Source: Citrobacter amalonaticus Y19 (lineage in GTDB: Bacteria; Pseudomonadota; Gammaproteobacteria; Enterobacterales; Enterobacteriaceae). Taken from it: 64,000 bases of DNA. The translations under genes and the position numbers were made by a program. Position 1 is the stretch's first letter. Every line of letters begins with the position of its first letter. Positions 26,326-34,412 of the stretch are shown piece after piece. The stretch spans positions 124,001 to 188,000 of the forward strand of contig NZ_CP011132.1 of assembly GCF_000981805.1 (NCBI RefSeq), given 5' to 3'. Under the pieces are notes generated by a model, which did not search any database, was not told the origin of the DNA, and saw only the letters and a list, made by a program, of their open reading frames with translations.

Positions 26326-26849
26326 AGTTACGCTCCTTTTTTTGATAATTTACTATTTAAATCAATTTGTTATGTATGTTTGCTATTGAAGCTAGCGGTA
26401 TCAGGCGATAGTGTAGTTGAGTCATGATAGGAAGCTGGTCATTGATATAGCGACATTAACACATGGTGAAGGTGAAGATCATCCTACTCAGGTAATTTCT
26501 GGGTTACATCGGGTCTGTGACTAACTCCTTGTTGATTAACATACTGCATTGTCAGTCATGACAATGCTTGTTTTGAGAGCAATAGCGAACTTCCGCTCAG
26601 ACCTTCAGTGTCACGTGCTTGTCTGCTGTGTGCCACAAGCGGAAGTTGGAGTGTCAGAGGCCTTCTAAAATGATGGTTTGTTTAGCAGGGATACTTACGC
26701 AACGCCTACGCTGTTTCTATGATTTTTTAATTGGATTAATGTATGACGGTAATGCCCTCATTTCGTCAGTTCTTGCTGTTGCATGGATAGACGAATGATA
26801 AGAATTGTTTATATACTTGCCCATATCTACAGATTTTTCAGGTAATCAC
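26326..26849. other. 524-bp divergent spacer with inverted repeat (copy C)
   Basis: No gene is supported. Between the small membrane gene (minus) and the HNH gene (plus). It holds AACTTCCGCT (26588-26597) and AGCGGAAGTT (26638-26647), a perfect 10-bp inverted repeat enclosing a GTGTGCCACAAGC segment related to copies A, B and D. Both divergent promoters should be here; none is clear enough to name. Confidence 0.6.
26588..26647. repeat. Island repeat copy C
   Basis: Two AACTTCCGCT/AGCGGAAGTT arms 40 bp apart. The right arm sits next to CTGTGTGCCACAAGC, a variant of the CTGTGCCAGGAGC core in copies A and B. Confidence 0.6.
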
Positions 26850-28123
26850 ATGAAAATGACACGCTTAGAAGCTATTAAGGCATGGGGTATAGCAAACCGT
26901 GAAGGTAAGCCTATTCCCGATGATGTTAGAAAGGTTTTGATCAGCACTCAAAATAATAGCCGTCATGATTTCGGTGTAGAGACTCCTACAGCTAAAGTTA
27001 GAGTTAGCAAAGAGCAAGTAAAAAGGAATATGAACGATAAGAAATCGTTAGCAAAATCTGGTACTATCCGTAGTACGGGAGGTGCTTTAACTGCTGAACA
27101 AATGGAAATATACAACCAAAAACGCAAGTTAGATAACCAAAAGCGTAAAAATAACCTTCAAATTTATTCAAAGCTAATGCAAGATTTTATTGCATCTGGT
27201 TTATCAAAAAAACAAGCCATTAAGAAAGTTAGAGCAATTATTTTAAGTGCAAATCAAGATAAATTCAATAACGATAAAAAACCTCCTGCTGTCAGAATAA
27301 ACCGAGTTATTAAATCCAATACTTTACTTAATGAGGAGAAGATTAAATCTGATCCCTGGCACATAGCAAAAGTTAAGCAAGATGCGATCAATTTATCTGA
27401 AGTCGAACAAAGACGGATCGACAAAGTACTTTTAAGACGTCCTATTTCATGTATTGAATGCAAAATTGACTTTAAATCATTTGGTGGATTTGTAGATCAT
27501 ACTAAAGATGTTCATCATGCTAGCGTAAGTACACCTAAGTTAATTGTAGAAAATGAAGCACCTATTGAAATTGTTGATATTGTCATTGAGTCGCCTGTAT
27601 TACCATCTAACGAGCCAGTAGAGCCAACTGTTTCTATTCCTGTTGCCAAAACGCCAGAATCATTTAGTGATAAGTGGATCAGGTTGTTTGCAGGGAAAGG
27701 TTACAGTGCTGCAATGGTTGAAGCGTTTAAACGTGATGCAATTAGAGAGAATATGACGGCATTACAGATACATGATTTTCTTAATGTCTGTAAGCCCTAT
27801 AAAGCCCCTGTAGAAACACCTGTTCGTCCTCTGGAAGCGATTATTATCCCTGAACAAGCTAGCACCATTGCAGAGGCCGTAGAAACGCTTGTAGAAGCAC
27901 CTGTAGCATCTGTTGCTAATGATTCCTCTCACGCTGTTACCCTCGCTGATTCTATTGAGCAAGCTTTGTTTGCTGATCGCATTATTCGTACCCGTACCAA
28001 TCAGAACGATTTTAAAGAACGTGTAGCCGCTAACTTTGGTCATCGTTGTGCCATTACGAATAGCGGAGAAGCGTTAGAAGCAGCTCACATTGAGCCAGTA
28101 GGAATGGGGAACAATAACACTTC

Positions 28124-28163
28124 TGACCTGCCCCCACGATTAGATACAACACTCAGTTAGTAA
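28124..28163. repeat. Terminal inverted repeat of the IS, orfB side
   Basis: Starts TGACCTGCCCCC and ends GTTAGTAA. It pairs imperfectly with the opposite end. The outermost TGACCTGC is identical at both ends. Confidence 0.85.
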
Positions 28164-28986
28164 CGTCGGAATCTTCATTCTCAGAATGACCCTTTCTCCA
28201 GCCCGCTGCAAATTCAGACGGTGTCTGATAATTCAGCGTGGAGTGCGGGCGGCATTCGTTATAATCCTGCCGCCAGTCATTAATAATTTTCCTGGCATGA
28301 ACGATATCGCTGAACCAGTGCTCATTCAAACATTCATCGCGAAATCGTCCGTTAAAGCTCTCAATAAATCCGTTCTGCGTTGGCTTGCCCGGCTGGATTA
28401 AGCGCAACTCAACACCATGCTCAAAGGCCCATTGATCCAGTGCACGGCAAGTGAACTCCGGCCCCTGGTCAGTTCTTATCGTCGCCGGATAGCCTCGAAA
28501 CAGTGCAATGCTGTCCAGAATACGCGTGACCTGAACGCCTGAAATCCCAAAGGCAACAGTGACCGTCAGGCATTCCTTTGTGAAATCATCGACGCAGGTA
28601 AGACACTTGATCCTGCGACCGGTGGAAAGTGCGTCCATGACGAAATCCATCGACCAGGTCAGATTGGGCGCCGCCGGACGGAGCAGCGGCAGACGTTCTG
28701 TTGCCAGCCCTTTACGACGTCTTCTGCGTTTTACGCCCAGGCCACTGAGGTGATAAAGCCGGTACACGCGCTTATGATTAACATGAAGCCCTTCACGGCG
28801 CAGCAACTGCCAAATACGACGGTAGCCAAAACGCCTGCGCTCCAGTGCCAGCTCAGTGATGCGCCCTGATAAATGCGCATCAGCAGCCGGACGGTGAGCC
28901 TCATAGCGGCAGGTCGACAGGGATAAACCTGTAAGCCTGCAGGCACGACGTTGCGACAGACCGGTCGCATCACACATCAACATCAC
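28153..28986 (-). CDS. IS3-family transposase OrfB (DDE integrase core)
   Basis: 277 aa from the first Met. An HTH-like part (SGRITELALERRRFGYRRI) comes first, then the rve catalytic core: SMDFVMDAL (first Asp), RTDQGPEFTC (second Asp) and NGFIESFNGRFRDECL (Glu, 35 residues after the second Asp). The frame continues upstream past 28986 towards the orfA stop. The active protein is therefore probably an OrfAB fusion made by -1 slippage at GCGAAAG near the end of orfA, the usual IS3 strategy. Intact. Confidence 0.93.
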   Translation of the reverse strand: MMLMCDATGLSQRRACRLTGLSLSTCRYEAHRPAADAHLSGRITELALERRRFGYRRIWQLLRREGLHVNHKRVYRLYHLSGLGVKRRRRRKGLATERLPLLRPAAPNLTWSMDFVMDALSTGRRIKCLTCVDDFTKECLTVTVAFGISGVQVTRILDSIALFRGYPATIRTDQGPEFTCRALDQWAFEHGVELRLIQPGKPTQNGFIESFNGRFRDECLNEHWFSDIVHARKIINDWRQDYNECRPHSTLNYQTPSEFAAGWRKGHSENEDSDVTN

Positions 28987-29009
28987 GGCTTCCCGCTTCT
29001 GGTCTGTCG

Positions 29010-29273
29010 TCAGTACTTTCGCCCAAGAGCCACCTGAAGCGCCTCTTTATCCAGCATGGCTTCGGCAAGCAGCTTCTTGAGTCTGGCGTTCTCTTCCTCA
29101 AGCGACTTCAGGCGCTTAACTTCAGGCACCTCCATACCGCCATACTTCTTACGCCAGATGTAAAACGTGGCATCGGAAATGGCATGCTTGCGGCAGAGTT
29201 CACGGGCGGGTACCCCAGCTTCGGCTTCGCGGAGAATACTGATGATCTGTTCGTCGGAAAAACGCTTCTTCAT
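29010..29273 (-). CDS. IS3-family OrfA (HTH DNA-binding protein)
   Basis: An 87-aa protein: KKRFSDEQIISILREAEAG and the helix-turn-helix ELCRKHAISDATFYIWRKKY. A C-terminal leucine zipper (SLEEENARLKKLLAEAMLD) allows dimerisation. It ends GRKY at the predicted slippage site leading into orfB. It binds the terminal repeats and regulates transposition. Intact, with no odd features. Confidence 0.92.
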   Translation of the reverse strand: MKKRFSDEQIISILREAEAGVPARELCRKHAISDATFYIWRKKYGGMEVPEVKRLKSLEEENARLKKLLAEAMLDKEALQVALGRKY

Positions 29274-29304
29274 GGGGATGTCCTCATGTGGCTTATGAAG
29301 ACAT

Positions 29305-29344
29305 TACTAACATCGGGGTGTACTAATCAACGGGGAGCAGGTCA
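29305..29344. repeat. Terminal inverted repeat of the IS, orfA side
   Basis: Reverse complement begins TGACCTGCTCCCCGTTGATT. It is the partner of 28124-28163, with the CTTC duplication directly outside. Confidence 0.85.
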
Positions 29345-29562
29345 CTTCTAATGGGGTGCTTATGCTTGCTTGTTTGCATCGTCTTTTTGACGCTGGATTG
29401 ATGGCTATCAAGCCTGATTCTCTTACAGTGCATTTCAAGGCTGATTGTACATACTTTGCTAAAAGTACGTTGGAAGGTAAAAAACTAAATGATCACTCAG
29501 TTCCTTTGAACAAATCAGGATTGTTAGAACGCTGGCTTAGCTTTAATGTTGATAGAATTTAG

Positions 29563-29887
29563 AGCAATTAAAACACTATATTATCTAATGGGGATAATTA
29601 TCCCTAACATGCAATGAATATTCATAATCAAACCTTTCATTGTCTCCTAAAATGCTAATTATAAATATTAATAGTTCAATTCAGCATAAAGGTTGATATT
29701 CACTAATCCTTACCGCCCTCGTGGTTACTTAATGCAAATACCGCCCCTTGAATTGCAACTGTTTCTGTAATCACTATTGTGGGTACTGGACTGACCCCAC
29801 AAAAGTGCCAACTTCCGCTCCTCGCTCAAAGTAGACTGTCAGATTTGATTGTGTGCTGCCAGTGAAAACCGTCAGATCAAGTTTGAG
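29563..29887. other. 325-bp right boundary region of the island
   Basis: No gene is supported. AT-rich up to about 29750, after which the composition returns towards that of the host. It contains most of flanking repeat copy D. Confidence 0.65.
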
Positions 29888-29894
29888 CTAATAC
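29809..29894 (-). repeat. Right flanking repeat of the accessory island (copy D)
   Basis: In reverse complement it starts with GTATTAGCTCAAACTTGATC, close to copy A, and continues through AATCTGACAG to GCGAGGAGCGGAAGTTGGC. It lies in opposite orientation to copy A. Its outer end covers the stop codon of the Nudix gene (TAG at 29888-29890). Confidence 0.75.
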
Positions 29895-30331
29895 TTCTCA
29901 AGCACCTCGATGATTAACTCGCGAGGGAATACGGTCTCTTTTGTTTCCCTGAGTTCCTCTATCGACCACCAGTGCTGCCCACGAATCACTTTTTGTTCAT
30001 TGCCACTCCATCCGGAGTCATCGGTCTCTTGACGTTCTACACGGATAATGAAGAAACGTTCATCAGCCAGTACGGTTTCCCCGTTGGGTAGCATCATGGT
30101 GAAGGTTTGGGAGGCAATTTGCGGCCCAGCGGATCCTCTTATCAACCCTGTTTCTTCACGTAGCTCCCGTAATGCGGCGTGTTCAAACGTTTCCATTTCC
30201 TCGACGCCGCCACCCGGTGTTGCCCAGTAGGTACGTCCGCTCAGCGCATCATCTTCATGATGAAAACGAAAAAGCAGAACTCTGTTCTCTGCAGAGAGAA
30301 TAATAAGTCGTGATGATGGACGCGTACGCAT
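29888..30331 (-). CDS. Nudix hydrolase
   Basis: 147 aa from ATG at 30331, the Met of MRTRPSSRLIIL; a 21-residue upstream extension is less likely. The Nudix box is complete: GGGVEEMETFEHAALRELRE followed by ETGL, matching Gx5Ex7REUxEExGU, which binds Mg2+ for cleavage of nucleoside diphosphate-X substrates. The substrate is unknown. It is divergent from an alpha/beta hydrolase gene, 131 bp apart. Its stop codon is inside the island's flanking repeat. It may belong to the island or be the host gene next to the insertion point. Confidence 0.88.
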   Translation of the reverse strand: MRTRPSSRLIILSAENRVLLFRFHHEDDALSGRTYWATPGGGVEEMETFEHAALRELREETGLIRGSAGPQIASQTFTMMLPNGETVLADERFFIIRVERQETDDSGWSGNEQKVIRGQHWWSIEELRETKETVFPRELIIEVLEKY

Positions 30332-30462
30332 TATGTTTCCTTTATTTATTCTTAATTGATGCCTTAAAGCGTACCTGGGCAGATGCAAATCCACATCACC
30401 ATTCTATTCTGCTCGTTCAGGTAACATCTATTCTATTCGACAAAATTAAAAAGGAATGCCGG

Positions 30463-31218
30463 ATGCAGAGTTTGTTTTCATCAACTGCGGGTGCTTGTGT
30501 ACGTTGGCATGATTTGCCTGGTCAGGGTATTCCGATTGTCTTCATTCATGGGCTCGGGTGCGCTTCTTCTTATGAATATCCGCGAGTCGTGATGGATCCC
30601 GAATTTGGCCAGCAACGTACCATCCTGATTGATCTTCCCGGATATGGTTTTAGTGATAAACCTCGTGATTATGACTACAGCATTACTCATCAGGCGGACG
30701 TCGTTATTGAAGTGATTAATGACTTACAACTCTCCTTATGTCATCTCTATGGTCACAGTATGGGGGGCAGCATTGCAATAGAAGTCGCGGAGCGACTGGG
30801 TGAAAGAGTTGGGAAACTGGTGGTTTCGGAACCCAACTTTCATGCCGGTGGTGGCATGTACAGCCGCCTGCTTGTAGAAAAGCCAGAAGCCGAATTTATC
30901 TCGCGAGTCTATGACGAGATACTGACAAACCACACATCGCCGTGGAAGGGGTCAGCCCAAAATGCCGCGCCTTGGGCACTGTGGCGGGGAGCGAAAAGTT
31001 TGATTGATGGCGCTTCTCCGTCGTGGATGGAAACGTTCCTGAGTTTGTCCTGTTCACGTGCGTTGATTTTTGGCGAACAATCCTTACCAGACAGTGACTT
31101 TCAGTATGTCAGCGATAGGGGGATATCTGTTGCCATCGTGCCAGAGGCCGGGCATTCAATGTCCTGGGAAAATCCATCGGCACTGGCAAGGGAGTTATAC
31201 GTGTTATTGAGTGAATAA
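30463..31218 (+). CDS. Alpha/beta hydrolase
   Basis: 251 aa from ATG at 30463, preceded by AAGGA. Oxyanion region VFIHGLGC, nucleophile elbow GHSMGG (Ser about residue 96), and the catalytic His in EAGHSMSW near the C-terminus. The acid is probably the Asp in LPDSDF. It resembles the small esterase/haloperoxidase-like group; the substrate cannot be named. No signal peptide. It is divergent from the Nudix gene, so the two may share control. The pair is not in the E. coli or Salmonella order that I recall here. Confidence 0.85.
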   Translation: MQSLFSSTAGACVRWHDLPGQGIPIVFIHGLGCASSYEYPRVVMDPEFGQQRTILIDLPGYGFSDKPRDYDYSITHQADVVIEVINDLQLSLCHLYGHSMGGSIAIEVAERLGERVGKLVVSEPNFHAGGGMYSRLLVEKPEAEFISRVYDEILTNHTSPWKGSAQNAAPWALWRGAKSLIDGASPSWMETFLSLSCSRALIFGEQSLPDSDFQYVSDRGISVAIVPEAGHSMSWENPSALARELYVLLSE

Positions 31219-31381
31219 AGGATTTTGTTTATATCATAACCCGTTGTATTCAATGCCTTTACTGCACAGGGGTGCTTCGGCACTCTTGATTTCTTTGTGA
31301 ACACCCGTAAAAAAGGCGCAACCTCATCGCTAACAATGACCGTTGATGCACGGTCATGATTTCAGCAATAGTGACGGGAGG

Positions 31382-31729
31382 TTATTTGACGTAAGCCAGC
31401 AGGCTCAGGGAATCGCGCGCCAGCGCTTTGCATTTTTTGGCGACAGGAATACCGATACCGCTTAAATCGCGATAGCTGTCTTCGCCGAGGGATTTCATAT
31501 CGAAGGTGTCGTAGTTGCTGAGATCCCACTGGTTTTGCTGAGCAAAAAAGACCAGTGCGCGACGAATCTGCCCGTTGGGTAAATTCTGGTAGCCGCAGTC
31601 ATTTTTCAGAAAGACAAAAACGGCCGTCAAATCGGCCATATCTTCGGCTTCAGATTCACTAAGCGCATAGCTGTTTGCGCATACGGCCATCAGGCTGCCG
31701 AACAACACGGTTCTGAAAAACGTCTTCAT
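31382..31729 (-). CDS. yacC: YacC, PulS/OutS-type pilotin-like exported protein
   Basis: 115 aa from ATG at 31729, almost identical to E. coli YacC. The signal peptide is MKTFFRTVLFGSLMAVCANS, cut before YALSESEAED. Two cysteines (CGYQNL and KKCKAL) probably form a disulfide. The family (T2SS PulS/OutS) contains pilotins that guide type II secretins, but YacC's own role is unproven. In E. coli speE and speD lie next to it in the same direction; here nothing of them is left, and the next gene leftwards is the hydrolase. Confidence 0.93.
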   Translation of the reverse strand: MKTFFRTVLFGSLMAVCANSYALSESEAEDMADLTAVFVFLKNDCGYQNLPNGQIRRALVFFAQQNQWDLSNYDTFDMKSLGEDSYRDLSGIGIPVAKKCKALARDSLSLLAYVK

Positions 31730-31818
31730 TGCTTCTACCACTGCATCACGGAATGTCAACGTTAGCATACTGGAGGCGAAGCGACGACTTTTATTATGAA
31801 TTAAGTCATATCGCTGGC

Positions 31819-31849
31819 TTGACCTTGCCGTAAGGGGAGGGTCTATGCT
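31819..31849 (+). promoter_or_regulatory. CueR-controlled cueO promoter
   Basis: TTGACC (31819-31824) and TATGCT (31844-31849) are 19 bp apart, the long spacer typical of MerR-family promoters. The dyad ACCTTGCC ... GGGAGGGT (31822-31842) fills the spacer and matches the E. coli CueR box. Cu(I)-CueR would bend it to activate cueO. Confidence 0.92.
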
Positions 31850-31894
31850 CAGAGATTAGCGTTATTTCGCCTGCAACAAGATAAGGAAATGACC

Positions 31895-33454
31895 ATGCAA
31901 CGTCGTGATTTCTTAAAATATTCAGTAGCTCTGGGGGTGTCGTCAGCCTTACCGCTCTGGAGCCGCACCGTCTTCGCCGCCGAACGCCCCGCGCTACCGA
32001 TTCCCGAACTGCTTACCACCGATGCGCGTAACTCTATCTCGCTGGTGGCGAAAGCCGGCCAGTCGACTTTCTTTGGAAAAACGGCAACCACTTGGGGCTA
32101 TAACGGCAATCTGCTTGGGCCAGCGCTGAAGCTGCAAAAAGGCAAAGCGGTAACGGTGGATATTTCTAACCAGCTTAATGAAGAGACCACGCTGCACTGG
32201 CATGGGCTGGAGGTGCCGGGCGAGGTGGATGGCGGGCCGCAGGGGATTATCCCGGCGGGAGGGAAGCGTACCGTCACGTTTACGCCACAACAGCGGGCGG
32301 CGACCTGCTGGTTTCACCCCCATCAGCACGGGAAAACCGGGCGTCAGGTGGCAATGGGCCTCGCGGGTCTGGTTCTGATTGAGGATGAAGAGATTCAAAA
32401 GCTACTGCTCCCGAAGCAGTGGGGGATCGACGATGTGCCGGTCATCGTGCAGGACAAACGGTTTGATGCTGCCGGGCAGATTGATTATCAGCTTGATATG
32501 ATGACGGCTGCCGTCGGCTGGTTTGGCGACACGCTGCTGACCAACGGCGTCATTTATCCTCAACATGCTGCGCCGCGCGGCTGGTTGCGCTTGCGTCTAC
32601 TCAACGGCTGTAACGCCCGTTCACTCAATTTTGCGGCCAGTGATAAGCGTCCATTGTACGTCATCGCCAGTGACGGGGGACTGCTGGCGGAACCGGTAAA
32701 AGTCAACGAACTGCCTGTGCTGATGGGCGAACGTTTTGAAGTACTGGTGGACATCAGCGACGGTAAACCGTTTGATCTGCTGACTCTGCCGGTCAGCCAG
32801 ATGGGGATGGCGATTGCGCCGTTTGATAAGCCGCATCCGGTCATGCGTATTCAGCCGGTTGCCATAAACGCCTCTGGTACATTGCCGGACACGCTCAGCG
32901 TCATGTCTGCGTTACCTTCCGTTGATGGGCTAACGGTGCGTAATCTGCAACTGTCGATGGACCCGATGCTCGACATGATGGGAATGCAGGCGCTGATGAA
33001 TAAGTACGGCGACCAGGCGATGAGCGGGATGGCGCACGGGCAGATGCAGGGGCATATGGGCAACATGCAGCACGGTGACATGGGCCATATGAACCACGGC
33101 GGTCAATTTGATTTTCACAACGCCAATAAGATTAACGGTATCGCTTTTGATATGAACAAACCGATGTTTGCGGCGAGCAGAGGAAAGGTTGAACGCTGGG
33201 TGATTTCCGGGGTGGGCGACATGATGCTGCATCCGTTCCATATCCACGGCACCCAGTTCCGTATTTTGTCTGAGAATGGTCAGACACCAGCAGCCCATCG
33301 TGCAGGCTGGAAAGATACTGTTCGGGTGGAAGGCGGTATTAGCGAGGTGTTAGTGAAATTTGATCACGCCGCACCGAAAGAACATGCCTATATGGCGCAT
33401 TGCCACCTGCTGGAACACGAAGATACCGGAATGATGTTAGGCTTTACGGTATAA
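31895..33454 (+). CDS. cueO: Periplasmic multicopper oxidase CueO
   Basis: 519 aa (E. coli 516). A twin-arginine signal, QRRDFLKYS, exports it folded. It oxidises Cu(I) to Cu(II) and protects the periplasm. The copper ligands are visible in LHWHG, WFHPHQHG, HPFHIHG and HCHLLEHEDTGMM. A Met/His-rich segment (about residues 355-400: MDPMLDMMGMQ, then repeats of GHM and NMQHG) matches the substrate-copper region. ATG at 31895 is preferred to 31889 because ATAAGGA ends 7 bp before it. A CueR promoter lies upstream. Confidence 0.97.
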   Translation: MQRRDFLKYSVALGVSSALPLWSRTVFAAERPALPIPELLTTDARNSISLVAKAGQSTFFGKTATTWGYNGNLLGPALKLQKGKAVTVDISNQLNEETTLHWHGLEVPGEVDGGPQGIIPAGGKRTVTFTPQQRAATCWFHPHQHGKTGRQVAMGLAGLVLIEDEEIQKLLLPKQWGIDDVPVIVQDKRFDAAGQIDYQLDMMTAAVGWFGDTLLTNGVIYPQHAAPRGWLRLRLLNGCNARSLNFAASDKRPLYVIASDGGLLAEPVKVNELPVLMGERFEVLVDISDGKPFDLLTLPVSQMGMAIAPFDKPHPVMRIQPVAINASGTLPDTLSVMSALPSVDGLTVRNLQLSMDPMLDMMGMQALMNKYGDQAMSGMAHGQMQGHMGNMQHGDMGHMNHGGQFDFHNANKINGIAFDMNKPMFAASRGKVERWVISGVGDMMLHPFHIHGTQFRILSENGQTPAAHRAGWKDTVRVEGGISEVLVKFDHAAPKEHAYMAHCHLLEHEDTGMMLGFTV

Positions 33455-33616
33455 GCGCTATGGAGGGCGACGCTGGCTTTCCCGGATATCGCTCTCCTTC
33501 TGAGATAGGAATAATACCATTCCCATCTGTAATTTCTGAAAATAGAGTGGGGCAGTATCTTTATTTATGTCACCGGATATACTCGCGCAATCTAACCGTT
33601 AAATCTGAGGTGAAAA

Positions 33617-34138
33617 ATGGATATTTTCCGTAAAATCGTGGCGGCATCTTTTGCTCTGTTAGTGGCGATATCTGCTCATGCCGGAATGGACATGGAGCGT
33701 AAAAACTTCCCTGAGCTGAAGTTAAGCATCGAAATTCCACAAACGCTGACGCCAATGTCGGCAGAAATGGCGAAAATTAAGTACCCGTCGGAGAATCGCC
33801 CACAGATCATTTATGGTGATGAAAGAGGTAAAGTCTCACTGGGTGTGACCGCAGGTCGCAGCGCGCTGCCAGCCGCACAGGTGGATATGATGAAAGATGC
33901 GTTGCTGAAAATGTTAGCTAACTACAAACCGGAGGCGGAATCCGTTACGGTCGACGGACATAAAGCATGGTTACTGACTTTCCGCTCCCAGGCCGCAGAC
34001 AGCGAAATTCTGAATCTGATGCTGATTACCAGCGAAAACAATAAAGCCGTCCAGGTGGCCTTTAATATGACCAAGGATTTAGTTGACCAGTATCAGGACG
34101 TTGCAAAAGCGTCACTAATGTCGCTGAAGTTTGACTAA
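33617..34138 (+). CDS. Exported protein of unknown function, DcrB/PsbP-like
   Basis: 173 aa. The signal peptide MDIFRKIVAASFALLVAISA is cut near AHA/G. The mature protein alternates beta-strands and helices: LKLSIEIPQTLTPM, GKVSLGVTAGRS, VDGHKAWLLTFRSQ, NKAVQVAFNMTKD. This pattern is like DcrB and other PsbP-fold proteins; the relation is inferred from pattern only. RBS GAGGTG. It is followed by a terminator, so it is monocistronic. I do not recall it between cueO and gcd in E. coli or Salmonella. Confidence 0.75.
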   Translation: MDIFRKIVAASFALLVAISAHAGMDMERKNFPELKLSIEIPQTLTPMSAEMAKIKYPSENRPQIIYGDERGKVSLGVTAGRSALPAAQVDMMKDALLKMLANYKPEAESVTVDGHKAWLLTFRSQAADSEILNLMLITSENNKAVQVAFNMTKDLVDQYQDVAKASLMSLKFD

Positions 34139-34162
34139 TCATCGTTGCTGAATATCAATAAG

Positions 34163-34190
34163 CGCCCGTAATTATTGCGGGCGTTTTGTT
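34163..34190 (+). terminator. Terminator after the DcrB-like gene
   Basis: CGCCCG (34163-34168) pairs with CGGGCG (34178-34183), followed by TTTTGTTTTG. Confidence 0.85.
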
Positions 34191-34412
34191 TTGCCCTGAA
34201 TATTCCTTTCTGATAATCCTCTCTTTCTTATTATTCATCGTATTTATCATTAACCTGCATAAGAAAACGAGCCCCAGTATAAATGGTGACTTTTCTCATT
34301 ATTTGATCTATCTCTATCTGTTAAATCGGGGATAAATGCGGGAAAGGGACGCGACACTGAATAAATTCAGTGGCATTAGCCCATCACGCCATGAGAGAGA
34401 AGGATTGAATTC

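Larger units (their letters stand above)
28124..29344 (-). mobile_element. IS3-family (IS407-group-like) insertion sequence, 1221 bp
   Basis: Both ends begin TGACCTGC read inwards. The left end (28124-28163) and the reverse complement of the right end (29305-29344) align with few mismatches and share ...GTTAGTAA. A 4-bp direct repeat CTTC flanks the element (28120-28123 and 29345-29348), the target size of this IS group. Inside are orfA and orfB on the minus strand in different frames. Both appear intact, so the element may still be active. Its GC content is much higher than that of the split HNH gene, which suggests a later arrival from another source. Confidence 0.95.
26850..29562 (+). pseudogene. 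C2H2 zinc-finger HNH endonuclease, interrupted by an IS3-family element
   Basis: Removing the IS and one target duplication joins 26850-28123 to 29349-29562 in frame and gives 495 aa. Residues 1-145 are basic and helical. Residues 201-222 match a classical C2H2 zinc finger (C-x2-C-x3-F-x5-F-x2-H-x4-H). A Val/Pro/Glu-rich linker (~231-360) follows. Residues ~388-470 are an HNH nuclease of the HNH_2 type: RCAITNSG, EAAHIEP (His413), then SNGVLMLACLHRLFDAG. The IS lies at codon 425, between the first His and the Asn-Gly of HNH, so the resident copy is inactive. The start at 26850 follows a weak AGGTAA. A phage or defence nuclease is inferred. Confidence 0.85.
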
